A DNA stretch of 64,000 nucleotides. Source: Bacillota bacterium (GTDB lineage Bacteria; Bacillota; Clostridia; Acetivibrionales; DTU013). Below, piece after piece: positions 17,167-26,483 of this stretch (position 1 is the first letter of the stretch; each line of letters opens with the position of its first letter). The DNA lies in the NCBI GenBank assembly GCA_023411575.1, contig JAEYOP010000009.1, positions 1-64,000 of the forward strand, read 5' to 3'. The translations under genes were made by a program, and so were the position numbers. The notes below the pieces were generated by a model. It did not search any database, had not been told where the DNA came from, and worked only from the letters and a program-made list of their open reading frames with translations.

Positions 17167-17262
17167 TATATATATGCTGTTTTCAGTATACGACAAATAA
17201 TTGCCTATTTCAATTTTTTACGCAGGGATTTGCAAATTGGATGGGATTGGCGGGGGGAGAAC

Positions 17263-20200
17263 TTGATCTGCTTTAACTGCGGGCTGAAGCTGAATAATGA
17301 GAAGGAGAGCGAATGCCGGTTCTGCGGCGTCAAATTTTCCGGCAGGTGTGCTTCCTGCGGCTTTCCGAACCCCCAGGCGGCCCGGTTCTGCTTCAATTGC
17401 GGGACCAGGCTCGCAAAACGGCAGGAACTGAGCTCGGTTGAAAATTTCGGGACCCTTGCGGAAAGCAGGAAAAACGTCGCCGTCATGTTTGCCGATATCT
17501 CCGGCTTCACCGCCCTTTCCGAGAAGTTGGACCCGGAAGAGGTCCGGGAGATCATCAACGAATGCTTCAATTACATAACCGGTCCCGTATATGAGCTGGA
17601 GGGGACGATCGACAAGTATATCGGCGACTGTGTGATGGTCCTGTTCGGGGCAAGGTACGCCCATGCGGACGACGCGAAAAGGGTCGTCCTATGCGCTATG
17701 AAGATGCTGGAACTGATTTCCGAATTTTCCTCGGGAATTCTTTCCTCCAAGGGCGTTTCGCTGAACCTTTCCATTGGCATCAATTACGGCCTGGTGGTGA
17801 CCGGCGGCGTAGGCAACTATTTCGACCGGGATTACACCGTGATGGGCGATATCGTCAATACCGCCCAAAGGCTGCAGATGAATGCCGGCGAGGGGACGAT
17901 CCTGGTTTCGGAGTCCGTGTTTACCGAGACAAGGGACAAATTCGGGTACTCCGAGCCCATCGAGGTAAAAGCCAAAAACAAGGCCAATCCGGTCCGGTGC
18001 TACAGGCCCTTGCGGATCAACCAGGACTATCTCTATGAGAAAGAAACTTCTTTTATAGAAAGACAAAAGGAAATCGGCCTGCTGAACGCCATCCTCAACG
18101 AGGCCCTCAACACCGGGCTGAAATACGCCTTTGTGACCGGCGAGGCGGGGTTGGGCAAGACCAGGCTTTTAAAGGAGTTCGCGGCCAACCTGGGGAACGA
18201 CCTAAAAAAGGTATGGACGGACTGCAACGCCATTTCCCAGAACCGCTCCTACAGCCTGATCTCCGGCATACTGGCGGGAATCATGAACATCAATCCCCTC
18301 GACAGCGAAAATATGAGGAAGCACAGGCTGATGTCCTTCCTGGATTATATCCTGGCGGATCTCCGCGACGAGGAGATCCGGCGCAACTATGACTTTCTGG
18401 GTCTTTTGATGGGGCTGGAAAAGGAAAAGGATTTCCGCAGCATTTTTGAGGCAATGAATTACGACAGCATCCGCCACGAACTGCTAAAGCAGCTGGCCCT
18501 GTTTTTCACCAGCCTTTGCCGGAAGCAGAAGCTCCTGGTCATCCTGGACGACGCCCAGTGGGCCGACGAAGGATCCATCCGGCTCCTGTGCGACCTGGCC
18601 CCGCTGCTGAAGGAGATCAAGGCCGTCTTTCTGTTTTCATCAAGATATGCGTTGAAGACCCTCCAGGCCGGGGACGACATCGCCCGGCCGGAAATAAAGC
18701 TGAAGGCCCTGTCCAGGCCGGGGATCCGGAGCCTTGCCCGCTCCCTGCTCAATGCCAGGGAAGTGGACGACAGGCTGTTCGACGCCATCCAGAAAACCAC
18801 AAAGGGAAACCCGCTGTTTGTGAAGGAACTGCTGTCCAATATCAGCCGGAAAGGCATTTGCTCCATGGAAAGCGGGAAAGCCTCCATGGAGGAAGGGGAG
18901 CTGGTCCGGATGCCGGAAAACCTGCAGAACCTGATCCGTTCCAACATCTCCGCCCTGGACGGGACGAGCCTGGGAATCCTGCAGGCCGCGTCCGCCGTCG
19001 GGAAGGAATTTTCCCTGTCGCTGGTGAACCATCTTCTGGAGCATTCCATCACCAATGAAACCCCGCTGAACGTCCCCCTTCAGATGAACATGATTTCGCT
19101 GAAATCCGCCCATACCTCCGCAAGGCTTGTGGACAAGATCTATGAGTTTACCCACGAGATCGAGCGGGAAGTCCTCTATGACAGTATATTGAATAAAGAA
19201 AAGAAGGCTCTCCACGGGAAGATCGGAGAATATATCGAAACAGCTTACGCGGCGGACATTGAGAATTATTACGATGTGCTGTGTATCCATTTTTCCAGTG
19301 CCGGAATGCCGAAGAAGGCGGAGGAATACTATTTCAAAGCCGCTTTGAAGCGGAAGGACGGGTTTGACCTGAACAGCTCCCTCCAGTATTTCGACAGGTT
19401 TCTGGAACTGGCGGAGGACAGGCCCGGGGCCGCGGCCGACAGTAGAATATGCGGCGCTTACCGGGAAAAAGGGCATATCCATTTCATCCAGGCGGACTAC
19501 GAAGGGGCCCTGGGGGACTTTTACAAGGCGCTGGAGCATGCGGACCTGCAGGACGATATCAACCAGATCAAGATGCAGATCGCCGAGGTCTACAAGGACA
19601 CCGGACGGCTGGAGGACGCCTCACGGATCATCGAAGAGCTCGAACCCGTACTGCGGGAGGACAATGCCAACTACGGGAAATGGCTGCAGCTTAAATGCAA
19701 TATTCTGCGGATAAAGGGCGATACCGGCGCTCTGGAGCTTGCCCGGAAATCGGAAAAGGCGATCTTGAAATCGGGAGATTACCGGAGCCTTTCCGAAACC
19801 ATGAAGCACGCCGGGATGATCTATTTCAGCAAGGGCGATATCGACAACGCCCTGGCCTATATGAACAAATCCTACCGGTATGCCGAGAAGAACAGGCTCC
19901 TGGAGATCATGGCCAAGGTGTCCGGCGATCTGGGCATTATCTACCATTCCACCGGAATGATTTCAAAGGCCCAGGAATTCTTCAACAAATCCATGGATAT
20001 TTCCAAAAAGCTGTCCTACCAGAAGGGCGTTATTGCCGCCTGCATTAACCTGGGGATCCTTTATCTGGACAAGGGCCTTTTCCAGGAAGCGCGCAAGCTG
20101 TTTTCCGAGTCCCTTGCGGTAGCCAGGGAGGTGGGGTCCAGGCTGTATGAATGCGCCAGCCTGACGAATCTGGGGGACATAGCCTATGAAACAGGGGACT

Positions 20201-20799
20201 TCGAGGCGGCGGAAAAGGATTACGGAAGCTCTCTTCTCCTTGCCGGCGAACTGAAAGCCCCCATAGAAGAAGGGGTTAATTATGTAGGACTGGCGAGGAT
20301 CCGCCTGAAGCAGGGCAGGCTGGAGGAGGCCGCGGAACTGCTGCGCGGCGCAAGGGACATCTTCGCCGACGCGGACGAACTCGTCAGCCTTGGAGACTGC
20401 CATACCTACGAAGGCTATATCGAAAAGTGCAGGGGCCGCTTTGAGGCTGCTGTGGAGCACTACGACAAAGCAGCCGGGATTTTTGACGAGTGCAGGAATG
20501 ACCGGAAAAAGCTGAAGGCGATCCGGTACAAGGCCAGCCTGCGCTTGCAGGAAGGGCGCACCGCGGACGCGCTTGCGCTGTATGACGGGGCGGTTTCCAT
20601 CGCCGGCACGGTGGAATCGGACCTGGAGTCGGCCAAATGCTGGTTCGGGCAGTATCAGGCACTGCAGGCCGCAGGCCGTTCCGACGAGGCGGCCGCAAGC
20701 CTGGAAAGGGCTGCCGGATATATCCGGAAGGTGGACGAATGCCGCTGGACGGACATCATTTTACCCCAGATATCCCGGGGCCCCATAAAAAATAGGTAG
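17263..20799 (+). CDS. Zinc-ribbon, class III adenylate cyclase, AAA ATPase and TPR fusion
   Basis: About 1178 residues if translation begins at TTG 17263, which has GGGGGGAGA just upstream and places the first zinc-ribbon Cys at residue 3; an in-frame TTG at 17230 is an alternative. Layout: double zinc ribbon about 3-50 (CFNCG, CRFCG, CASCG, CFNCG); class III nucleotide cyclase about 70-250 with metal Asp78 (FADISGFT) and Asp122 (YIGDC), adenine-selecting Lys118, and VNTAQR transition-state residues; AAA/NACHT-like ATPase with Walker A GEAGLGKT 293-300 and a Walker B in LLVILDDAQWAD; TPR repeats from about 700 to the end. All cyclase catalytic residues appear intact. It is divergent from a GAF kinase. 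The trigger and output are unknown. Confidence 0.88.
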   Translation: MICFNCGLKLNNEKESECRFCGVKFSGRCASCGFPNPQAARFCFNCGTRLAKRQELSSVENFGTLAESRKNVAVMFADISGFTALSEKLDPEEVREIINECFNYITGPVYELEGTIDKYIGDCVMVLFGARYAHADDAKRVVLCAMKMLELISEFSSGILSSKGVSLNLSIGINYGLVVTGGVGNYFDRDYTVMGDIVNTAQRLQMNAGEGTILVSESVFTETRDKFGYSEPIEVKAKNKANPVRCYRPLRINQDYLYEKETSFIERQKEIGLLNAILNEALNTGLKYAFVTGEAGLGKTRLLKEFAANLGNDLKKVWTDCNAISQNRSYSLISGILAGIMNINPLDSENMRKHRLMSFLDYILADLRDEEIRRNYDFLGLLMGLEKEKDFRSIFEAMNYDSIRHELLKQLALFFTSLCRKQKLLVILDDAQWADEGSIRLLCDLAPLLKEIKAVFLFSSRYALKTLQAGDDIARPEIKLKALSRPGIRSLARSLLNAREVDDRLFDAIQKTTKGNPLFVKELLSNISRKGICSMESGKASMEEGELVRMPENLQNLIRSNISALDGTSLGILQAASAVGKEFSLSLVNHLLEHSITNETPLNVPLQMNMISLKSAHTSARLVDKIYEFTHEIEREVLYDSILNKEKKALHGKIGEYIETAYAADIENYYDVLCIHFSSAGMPKKAEEYYFKAALKRKDGFDLNSSLQYFDRFLELAEDRPGAAADSRICGAYREKGHIHFIQADYEGALGDFYKALEHADLQDDINQIKMQIAEVYKDTGRLEDASRIIEELEPVLREDNANYGKWLQLKCNILRIKGDTGALELARKSEKAILKSGDYRSLSETMKHAGMIYFSKGDIDNALAYMNKSYRYAEKNRLLEIMAKVSGDLGIIYHSTGMISKAQEFFNKSMDISKKLSYQKGVIAACINLGILYLDKGLFQEARKLFSESLAVAREVGSRLYECASLTNLGDIAYETGDFEAAEKDYGSSLLLAGELKAPIEEGVNYVGLARIRLKQGRLEEAAELLRGARDIFADADELVSLGDCHTYEGYIEKCRGRFEAAVEHYDKAAGIFDECRNDRKKLKAIRYKASLRLQEGRTADALALYDGAVSIAGTVESDLESAKCWFGQYQALQAAGRSDEAAASLERAAGYIRKVDECRWTDIILPQISRGPIKNR

Positions 20800-20912
20800 G
20801 AAGTCCTATGAAAATCCAATCATTTTGAGCATAATGCATTATTCTCCCGACCCCGTATCCGGTGCTAGAATAGTATCAGGGAAATAGCCGGAGGAAGTAA
20901 TTTGGAGGTGGC

Positions 20913-21374
20913 ATGATGTTTAAAAAGCTTACAGCGATTCTTGTATTGTTACTGTTTATCCTTTCCACAGTACCCGTATACGGGGCGGATTTCAATTTTT
21001 CGTGCGATCGTCATGACTATTCGGAGAAATACGGCCAGGCGGTTGCCAAGGCTCCTGTAATATACAAAAGCGACCTTTGGGTCACCAGAGCCGGAGGCAC
21101 CTATCAGGTAGGATTTGCAACCATTCAGTTCCCCAAGAACTTTATCGATTCGGACAAGCTTCCGGTCCGGATCCGGGTGGAGATCTCCTCGGTAAAAGGG
21201 GTTGCAGGCATCGAATTCACTCCCGACATCCCGTCCTTCAACAAAGATGTTATTATTTCCGTCAATTCCTACAATGGCCTGCTGTATGATTACACTTTAA
21301 AGAAGAACATCCGGCAGGATATTCATCGGCAGACCTTAAAGGTTCACCACTTCTCCCGTTACGCCTTTTCGTAG
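20913..21374 (+). CDS. Secreted protein of unknown function
   Basis: 153 residues (ATG ATG; second Met at 20916 equally possible) preceded by GGAGGTGGC. A signal peptide is evident (KKLTAILVLLLFILSTVPVYG, cleavage about residue 25). The mature part is beta-rich with repeated charged/hydrophobic alternation (IQFPKNFIDSDKLPVRIRV). No family is recognised. A terminator follows at 21392, so it is probably monocistronic. Confidence 0.78.
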   Translation: MMFKKLTAILVLLLFILSTVPVYGADFNFSCDRHDYSEKYGQAVAKAPVIYKSDLWVTRAGGTYQVGFATIQFPKNFIDSDKLPVRIRVEISSVKGVAGIEFTPDIPSFNKDVIISVNSYNGLLYDYTLKKNIRQDIHRQTLKVHHFSRYAFS

Positions 21375-21391
21375 AACCGGAGGAAGTCTTT

Positions 21392-21427
21392 CCCCCTTGA
21401 CGCCTGCCGTTGAGGGGGCTTTGTTTT
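21392..21427 (+). terminator. Rho-independent terminator
   Basis: CCCCCTtgacgcctgccgttgAGGGGG stem followed by CTTTGTTTT, 18 bases after the stop of the secreted-protein gene. Confidence 0.75.
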
Positions 21428-21461
21428 AACGAACCCTAAACCTGGAGCTGCGGGGTGAAGT

Positions 21462-22148
21462 ATGACTTTCAGCTATCTGCTGCTGGGACATCTGATCGGG
21501 GATTTTGCGCTGCAAACGGATAAAATGGCGGAGAACAAGGGCAGGCAATGGAAATGGACCCTGTTCCATTCGATTGCCGTCACTTTGTGCATCCTTGTTT
21601 TCTCCTTTCCTTACGGACTCTTACTCAATGGGCTGGTGCTGCTCAATGGCGCAGCCCATTTCCTCCTGGATCATTACAAGGCGGAAATCCGCAGGCGGCT
21701 GCATCTTTCGGAGCTTTCCAGCTTTCTGGCCGATCAGCTGACCCATGTCCTCCTGCTTTTCGCCGTTTCACTGGCCGCCGCGGACGGTCATTCCCCCATC
21801 AGCGCGGAAGCGGTCCGGCTCCTTATCGTTCTTGTGCTGGTCACTTCTTTTTCCGCGGTGTTCACCCAGTTCATCCTGGCCGCCCTGTTCCCGAGAGCGG
21901 AAGGCCGCTTTTTCGAGGATGGGGAAAAGCCGGTGGGGATTCTCACAAGACTGCTCCTTTCCATTGTTTTATATATCTCGTTTTTTTACTCTCCCTATTT
22001 TCTGTTTCTGCTGCTGATCGTCGCCGTTTCCTATTCCCTCGAGTACCGGTTCGAGTGGAGCAAATGGATGAGCCTCCGGCACTTTGCGGCAAAATTCCTG
22101 CTGGACGCCCTGGTTTCGGCGGCCTGTTTCCTGTTGGTCCTCCTGTAG
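21462..22148 (+). CDS. DUF3307-type membrane protein
   Basis: 228 residues, very hydrophobic. The N-terminal FSYLLLGHLIGDFALQTDKMA, with the invariant His-Leu-Ile-Gly-Asp and Gln, is the DUF3307 signature; AAHFLLDHYK (about 67-76) carries the second conserved His/Asp pair. Several transmembrane segments follow, for instance LLFAVSLAAADG and FFYSPYFLFLLLIVAVSYSL. The family has no established function. It stands alone between a terminator and the convergent SLH gene. Confidence 0.85.
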   Translation: MTFSYLLLGHLIGDFALQTDKMAENKGRQWKWTLFHSIAVTLCILVFSFPYGLLLNGLVLLNGAAHFLLDHYKAEIRRRLHLSELSSFLADQLTHVLLLFAVSLAAADGHSPISAEAVRLLIVLVLVTSFSAVFTQFILAALFPRAEGRFFEDGEKPVGILTRLLLSIVLYISFFYSPYFLFLLLIVAVSYSLEYRFEWSKWMSLRHFAAKFLLDALVSAACFLLVLL

Positions 22149-22233
22149 GCCGGGCTTTCCCGTGCCGGCAGGCAAGCCTGTGAATTCAGTCCTTGACCTC
22201 CCATTTCCCATAAGATCCGGCACCAGGACCGGT

Positions 22234-23817
22234 TCAATAACCTACAAAGGTATTATCCTTGAAGGTGCAGTTTTCTATAATGACGCCCTTCGGATTATCG
22301 GCCAGGACATTACAGCTATTGTTGATGAAAACGGAATCCCGGATTCGGATTTTGCTTGCAGCATCCGGATTGTTATTCCAGAATGTCAGGAAATAGGGCG
22401 TTTTGGAGCCGACGTAGAAGGGGGAGTTGTTGGAGAAATAACAGCCGTCAAATTCAACGCCCAGGCAGGAGCCGGATTCTACAAAGCTCCATTCGAAGCT
22501 GTTGTTGTTCGCCAGTTCACAATCCTTGAATACGATATCCTTTGAACCGGATAACAATATAATATTGCTGTAAGCCGGATGGTTTATGATCCTGCTCCCC
22601 GTAAACCGGATTGCCTCGGAATCGTAAATCTGTATGGCCCTGAGGGAGCATTCCCGGATTATTGAGTTGTTGAAGCTCAGTTCCTTCACATTTCGCAGCT
22701 CCAGACCCATGCTTCCGCAGCCGTAAAGGTCCGAATCACTTATGCGGATATTGCTGCTGTCGGTAAACTTCAATACCCCCGCATCGCACATGTACTCCTG
22801 CGGCTCGTGTCCGGCGACAATATTCCGGAGGGTAATGTTGCTGACATTTCTAAAATTCATTATGTAGGCATATCTGGGGGCGGTCCTTATTTCAACCCTA
22901 TCTCTTCCCAATCCTTCAATGGTCAGGTTGCTTATGCCTTGAATGTTCAATTCCTTTCCGTCAGGTACTGCCTCCCAGCCCACAAGGCCATCTGTTCTGT
23001 CGATACCCGGCGCCGCTTTTGAGAGGTCATAGATGCCCGGCTCAAGAAGGATTCTTTTGTTGGAACCAATGGCGGCTATCAATTCATCCGTCGTTGATAC
23101 CGTAACATCCACTATCCCGGGCGCCGCAGCAATCCCGACCGTGTACAGCCCGCTGTCCAGCGCCGCCTGCATGGGAATGCTTTTTGTTTCATCAACCAGC
23201 TTCTGGATCAGGGTCTTGTCCGAATCCTTCATCCTGGTTTTCAGGGCATTGTATGAAATATCCGCCAGATCGCCGCGGGTGAAGCGGCCTCCGGTCTTGA
23301 GTCCATACCCCTTTGCAAGGGACAGCAGGCCGACTTCCTCGGCTTTTTCGATTGCATTCTCCCAGGTGAAATCGCCTTTTTTGTCATCATACCCCAGCGC
23401 TTTTAATACAAATGCCGCATACTGGTTTGGCAAAAGGTCGTCGGACGCGCCGAATTTCACTTTGCCGGCCCCTGACAGCAAGCCGGTTTTGTCCAGATAT
23501 GCGACATATCCGCCGGCCCAGGCCGGGAGATCGGAAAGGGTCTGGCCGACGGCCAGTTGTTTTGCTTCCGTTTCCATTCCCAGAAGCCGGACAAACAGGA
23601 TGGCTCCCTGCGCTCCCGACACCTTTTTCTCCAGACCGAAACCGCTGTTGTCCCCCAGGAAAAGCCCTAGACTTTTTAATGCATTGGCTTTTTCCAAAGT
23701 CTCTTTGCTTTCACTCGCAGCATATACGCCAACAGTATTAAAACAGGGAAACCCTGCAATCAATAGAAATATCAACGCTGCAGATATGTATTTTTTCAAA
23801 AGAATCTCCCCTTTCAT
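22234..23817 (-). CDS. SLH-like and right-handed beta-helix surface protein
   Basis: About 527 residues from ATG 23817 (AGAGGG upstream); TTG 23799, preceded by GGGGAG, gives a classic MKKYISAALIFLL signal peptide and may be the real start. Residues about 45-220 look like S-layer homology repeats (LGLFLGDNSGF, LPAWAGGYVAYLDKTGLLSG, LLPNQYAAFVLKALGY), suggesting attachment to wall polysaccharide. From about 245 a parallel beta-helix begins (ILLEPGIYDL, LTIEGLGRDR, then Asn/Ser-rich rungs such as NITLRNIVAG and NIRISDSDLYGCG). Such folds occur in pectate lyases and other polysaccharide-binding or cleaving proteins, but no catalytic triad can be assigned. It has no operon partner. Confidence 0.85.
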   Translation of the reverse strand: MKGEILLKKYISAALIFLLIAGFPCFNTVGVYAASESKETLEKANALKSLGLFLGDNSGFGLEKKVSGAQGAILFVRLLGMETEAKQLAVGQTLSDLPAWAGGYVAYLDKTGLLSGAGKVKFGASDDLLPNQYAAFVLKALGYDDKKGDFTWENAIEKAEEVGLLSLAKGYGLKTGGRFTRGDLADISYNALKTRMKDSDKTLIQKLVDETKSIPMQAALDSGLYTVGIAAAPGIVDVTVSTTDELIAAIGSNKRILLEPGIYDLSKAAPGIDRTDGLVGWEAVPDGKELNIQGISNLTIEGLGRDRVEIRTAPRYAYIMNFRNVSNITLRNIVAGHEPQEYMCDAGVLKFTDSSNIRISDSDLYGCGSMGLELRNVKELSFNNSIIRECSLRAIQIYDSEAIRFTGSRIINHPAYSNIILLSGSKDIVFKDCELANNNSFEWSFVESGSCLGVEFDGCYFSNNSPFYVGSKTPYFLTFWNNNPDAASKIRIRDSVFINNSCNVLADNPKGVIIENCTFKDNTFVGY

Positions 23818-23984
23818 GACACACCCTCTTAATAGGTACATCATATGCACATCAATGCATAGCTCAAAAACGGATTCATTCATAAAACATTATAGCATCG
23901 CTATGCCGGCGATATCTTAAAATATGTTTAAACCTGGATTTCCCATACAGAAAAGCAGTAGAAACAAAATTTGGGATCTTTTTC

Positions 23985-24013
23985 TTTACATATGCCGGGT
24001 ATGTTGGTATAAT
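23985..24013 (+). promoter_or_regulatory. Sigma-A promoter of the thrS T-box transcript
   Basis: TTTACA (23985-23990), 17-base spacer, TATAAT (24008-24013). It lies at the expected distance upstream of the T-box leader. Confidence 0.8.
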
Positions 24014-24019
24014 ACTAAA

Positions 24020-24276
24020 AATATATAATAAATGGAATGAAAAGGACGAGTAGGTTTTTCCCAGCTTATAAGAGAGGAAGTGTCAGCGGCTGAAAGCACT
24101 TCTATGTATGGAAAACCGAAAACCGCCTTGGAACAGTTTGCTGAACTCGAAGTAAGCATAACCGGTGATTCCGTTACAATCATTATGAGCGACAGCTATA
24201 TCAATCAGCATAGCTGTAATTTGGGTGGAACCGTGTGAGCTAACTCTCATCCCTTTTGAGGATGGGAGTTTTATTT
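24020..24276 (+). ncRNA. T-box riboswitch (threonyl-tRNA sensing leader)
   Basis: The hallmark T-box sequence TGGGTGGAACCGTG lies at 24222-24235, and its bulge UGGA matches a tRNA ending UCCA. It is followed by a terminator, AACTCTCATCC paired with GGATGGGAGTT (24242-24270), then TTTTATTT. Stem I probably spans about 24040-24130; ACC at 24115-24117, within GAAAACCGAA, is a plausible threonine specifier. In this family uncharged tRNA binding stabilises the antiterminator, so thrS is made when threonine is short. The specifier assignment is inferred from position. Confidence 0.85.
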
Positions 24277-24437
24277 ATGCTCGAAAGGCGGTGAATCATG
24301 CTATGAGAAAAATGTTATATGTTTGTGTATGTCTTACCTATGATGATAACATCATCAGTATCTCAGACTGCTCCGGAAGTATAACCCGTCACTACTCTAT
24401 CGTTGAATAAATTATAATGATAAGGTAGGGATTATAA

Positions 24438-26201
24438 ATGAATAATGAATATAACAAGCTATGGGCTATAAGGCATACTTTGGCTCATGTAATGGCATCC
24501 GCTGTCGGACAGATATTCGGCGATGTCCGATTTGGAATCGGACCCGTGATTGAAGACGGGTTCTATTATGATTTTGAATTGCCAAGACCTCTTGTTCCGG
24601 AAGACCTGAAACAAATCGAAGAAAAAATGAAGGAGATCATTGGCAACGGGTACCGGATGGAAAAAGAAGATATCCGATTTGATGAAGCCCGCCGCTTGTT
24701 CGGCTGCCAGCCTTATAAACTGGAATTGATAAAGGAACTGGAACAGAACCCTGAAAACGCCGGCGTGAGCATTTACAGGACCGGTGACTTTGTCGATCTG
24801 TGCAAAGGGCCGCATGTTTCCTCTTTAAAGGAACTGAATCCAAAAGCTTTTGAACTGATGCGCTTTTCCGGTGCCTATTGGAAAGGGGATTCAGATAACG
24901 CTATGCTTCAGCGTATCTATGGGACAGCGTGGGAAAATCCGGAGGAATTGAAATCCTATATCAGCCGAATGGAGGAAGCAAGTAAACGGGACCATAGAAC
25001 TCTCGGATCACAGCTCGACCTTTTCAGCTCATCCCAGGTCATTGGTCAGGGACTTGTCTTATGGCATCCGAAAGGGGCAATGATAAGATACCTTCTGGAG
25101 AAATTCAGCCAAACGGCTCATATTCTAAATGGTTATGACTGGGTATATACGCCGCACATAGGCCGTTCCGAATTATGGAAAACGTCAGGTCATCTTCAAT
25201 TTTACAAGGAATCCATGTATAGCCCCATTGAGATTGACAATGAGGAATACTACCTGAAGCCTATGAGTTGTCCGTTTCATGTTATGATATACAATAATTC
25301 ATTGCGGTCCTATAAAGATTTACCCATTCGGTATGCCGAATATGCAACAGTATATAGGTATGAACTGTCAGGAGCACTTCAAGGACTTACCAGAGTCAGA
25401 GGATTTACGCAGGATGATGCGCACATAATTTGTACACCGGAACAGGTCTATAGTGAGATCGTCAGTGCGTTGAAATTTTCCTTATATATTCTAAAGTCTT
25501 TTGGCCTCAGTGACTTTAAGGCATATGTAGCAACAAAGCCGGAGAAGAAATCAATAGGAGAGGACAAGGATTGGGATACGGCAATTGAGTCGCTGAAAAA
25601 TGCAGTTCTTGAAGCAGGTCTGGCATATGAGATGGACGAAGGCGGTGGCGCTTTCTACGGACCTAAGATCGATCTGAAACTTCGGGATGCCTTGGGAAGG
25701 GAATGGCAATGCAGCACAATCCAGTATGACTTCAACCTTCCGGAAAGGTTTGGAATGAACTATATTGGGGCAGACGGCGCAAAGCATACTCCAATGATGG
25801 TCCACAGGGCACTATTCGGAAGCCTGGAAAGGTTCTTTGCCATGCTTATCGAATACTATAATGGCGATTTCCCGCTATGGTATGCGCCAGTACAGATTGG
25901 CATCATTCCTATTAATGAAAATCATTTTGATTATTGCAGGACCCTGGACAAAAAGCTTAAAACCATCGGCCTTAGAGTGAACCTCGATTTAAGTAATGAC
26001 AAAATGAGGGCGAAGATCCGCAAGATGGAACTGGATAAAACGCCTGTAATTTTTATTATAGGAGATCAGGAAGTCGAAAACAATGGGGTATCAATCAGGT
26101 CACGAAAGGAGGGGAATTTGGGATATATGACACTGGATACCTTTTTGGCTGGAATTAAGCCTGAACTGGATATGGGTGTACCAAGATATATCCTGGATTA
26201 A
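24438..26201 (+). CDS. thrS: Threonyl-tRNA synthetase lacking the TGS domain
   Basis: 587 residues, against about 640 for most bacterial ThrRS. It begins directly in the N2 editing domain (His13 and His17 in HTLAHVMA; Cys122 and His126 in CKGPH), so the N-terminal TGS domain is missing. The class II catalytic core is complete, with zinc ligands Cys278 (MSCPFH), His329 (DDAHI) and His456 (MVHRAL), motif 2 YRYELSGALQGLTRVRGFTQDD, and a C-terminal anticodon-binding domain (VQIGIIPI to the end). It is controlled by the T-box at 24020. The gene and its leader are clearly more AT-rich than their neighbours, suggesting acquisition. Whether it replaces or supplements a full-length ThrRS cannot be seen here. 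Confidence 0.95.
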   Translation: MNNEYNKLWAIRHTLAHVMASAVGQIFGDVRFGIGPVIEDGFYYDFELPRPLVPEDLKQIEEKMKEIIGNGYRMEKEDIRFDEARRLFGCQPYKLELIKELEQNPENAGVSIYRTGDFVDLCKGPHVSSLKELNPKAFELMRFSGAYWKGDSDNAMLQRIYGTAWENPEELKSYISRMEEASKRDHRTLGSQLDLFSSSQVIGQGLVLWHPKGAMIRYLLEKFSQTAHILNGYDWVYTPHIGRSELWKTSGHLQFYKESMYSPIEIDNEEYYLKPMSCPFHVMIYNNSLRSYKDLPIRYAEYATVYRYELSGALQGLTRVRGFTQDDAHIICTPEQVYSEIVSALKFSLYILKSFGLSDFKAYVATKPEKKSIGEDKDWDTAIESLKNAVLEAGLAYEMDEGGGAFYGPKIDLKLRDALGREWQCSTIQYDFNLPERFGMNYIGADGAKHTPMMVHRALFGSLERFFAMLIEYYNGDFPLWYAPVQIGIIPINENHFDYCRTLDKKLKTIGLRVNLDLSNDKMRAKIRKMELDKTPVIFIIGDQEVENNGVSIRSRKEGNLGYMTLDTFLAGIKPELDMGVPRYILD

Positions 26202-26209
26202 AAAAACTG

Positions 26210-26241
26210 TCAGGCAGGGAGTAATTGGACTTCCTGCCTGA
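26210..26241 (+). terminator. Hairpin terminator after thrS
   Basis: TCAGGCAGGGA and TTCCTGCCTGA form a stem around a 10-base loop, 9 bases after the thrS stop. The following TCTATT is a poor T-tract, but the position supports termination. Confidence 0.65.
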
Positions 26242-26301
26242 TCTATTAACACAAGTAATAATCTAAATGGGAGGTATTCCAGACTGTCCGTGGATTCAGC
26301 C

Positions 26302-26330
26302 TTGACATCCCCTTTCCGATAACATATACT
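26302..26330 (+). promoter_or_regulatory. Sigma-A promoter for the purine genes
   Basis: TTGACA (26302-26307), 17-base spacer, TATACT (26325-26330): close to consensus. The transcript would have a leader of about 145 bases before the AICAR transformylase gene, in which no known riboswitch was recognised. Confidence 0.75.
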
Positions 26331-26483
26331 TTAGTTGAAAAATTTAGGGTACTCATGCAACTGGCGGATGGATTGAAGGAACAATAGGGAGCATGAGGAG
26401 AGGAATTATCGGCCGCCTGGGTAAAGCACATTTTCCCGGGGGGCTTTTGCTTTTTTCGGGGCATGAAAAACAGGAGGGTATTT

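Noticed and set aside
16687..17262. Open frame joined to the cyclase gene
   Set aside because: It runs antisense through the GAF kinase and across a promoter region; a start near the first zinc-ribbon Cys is far more natural.
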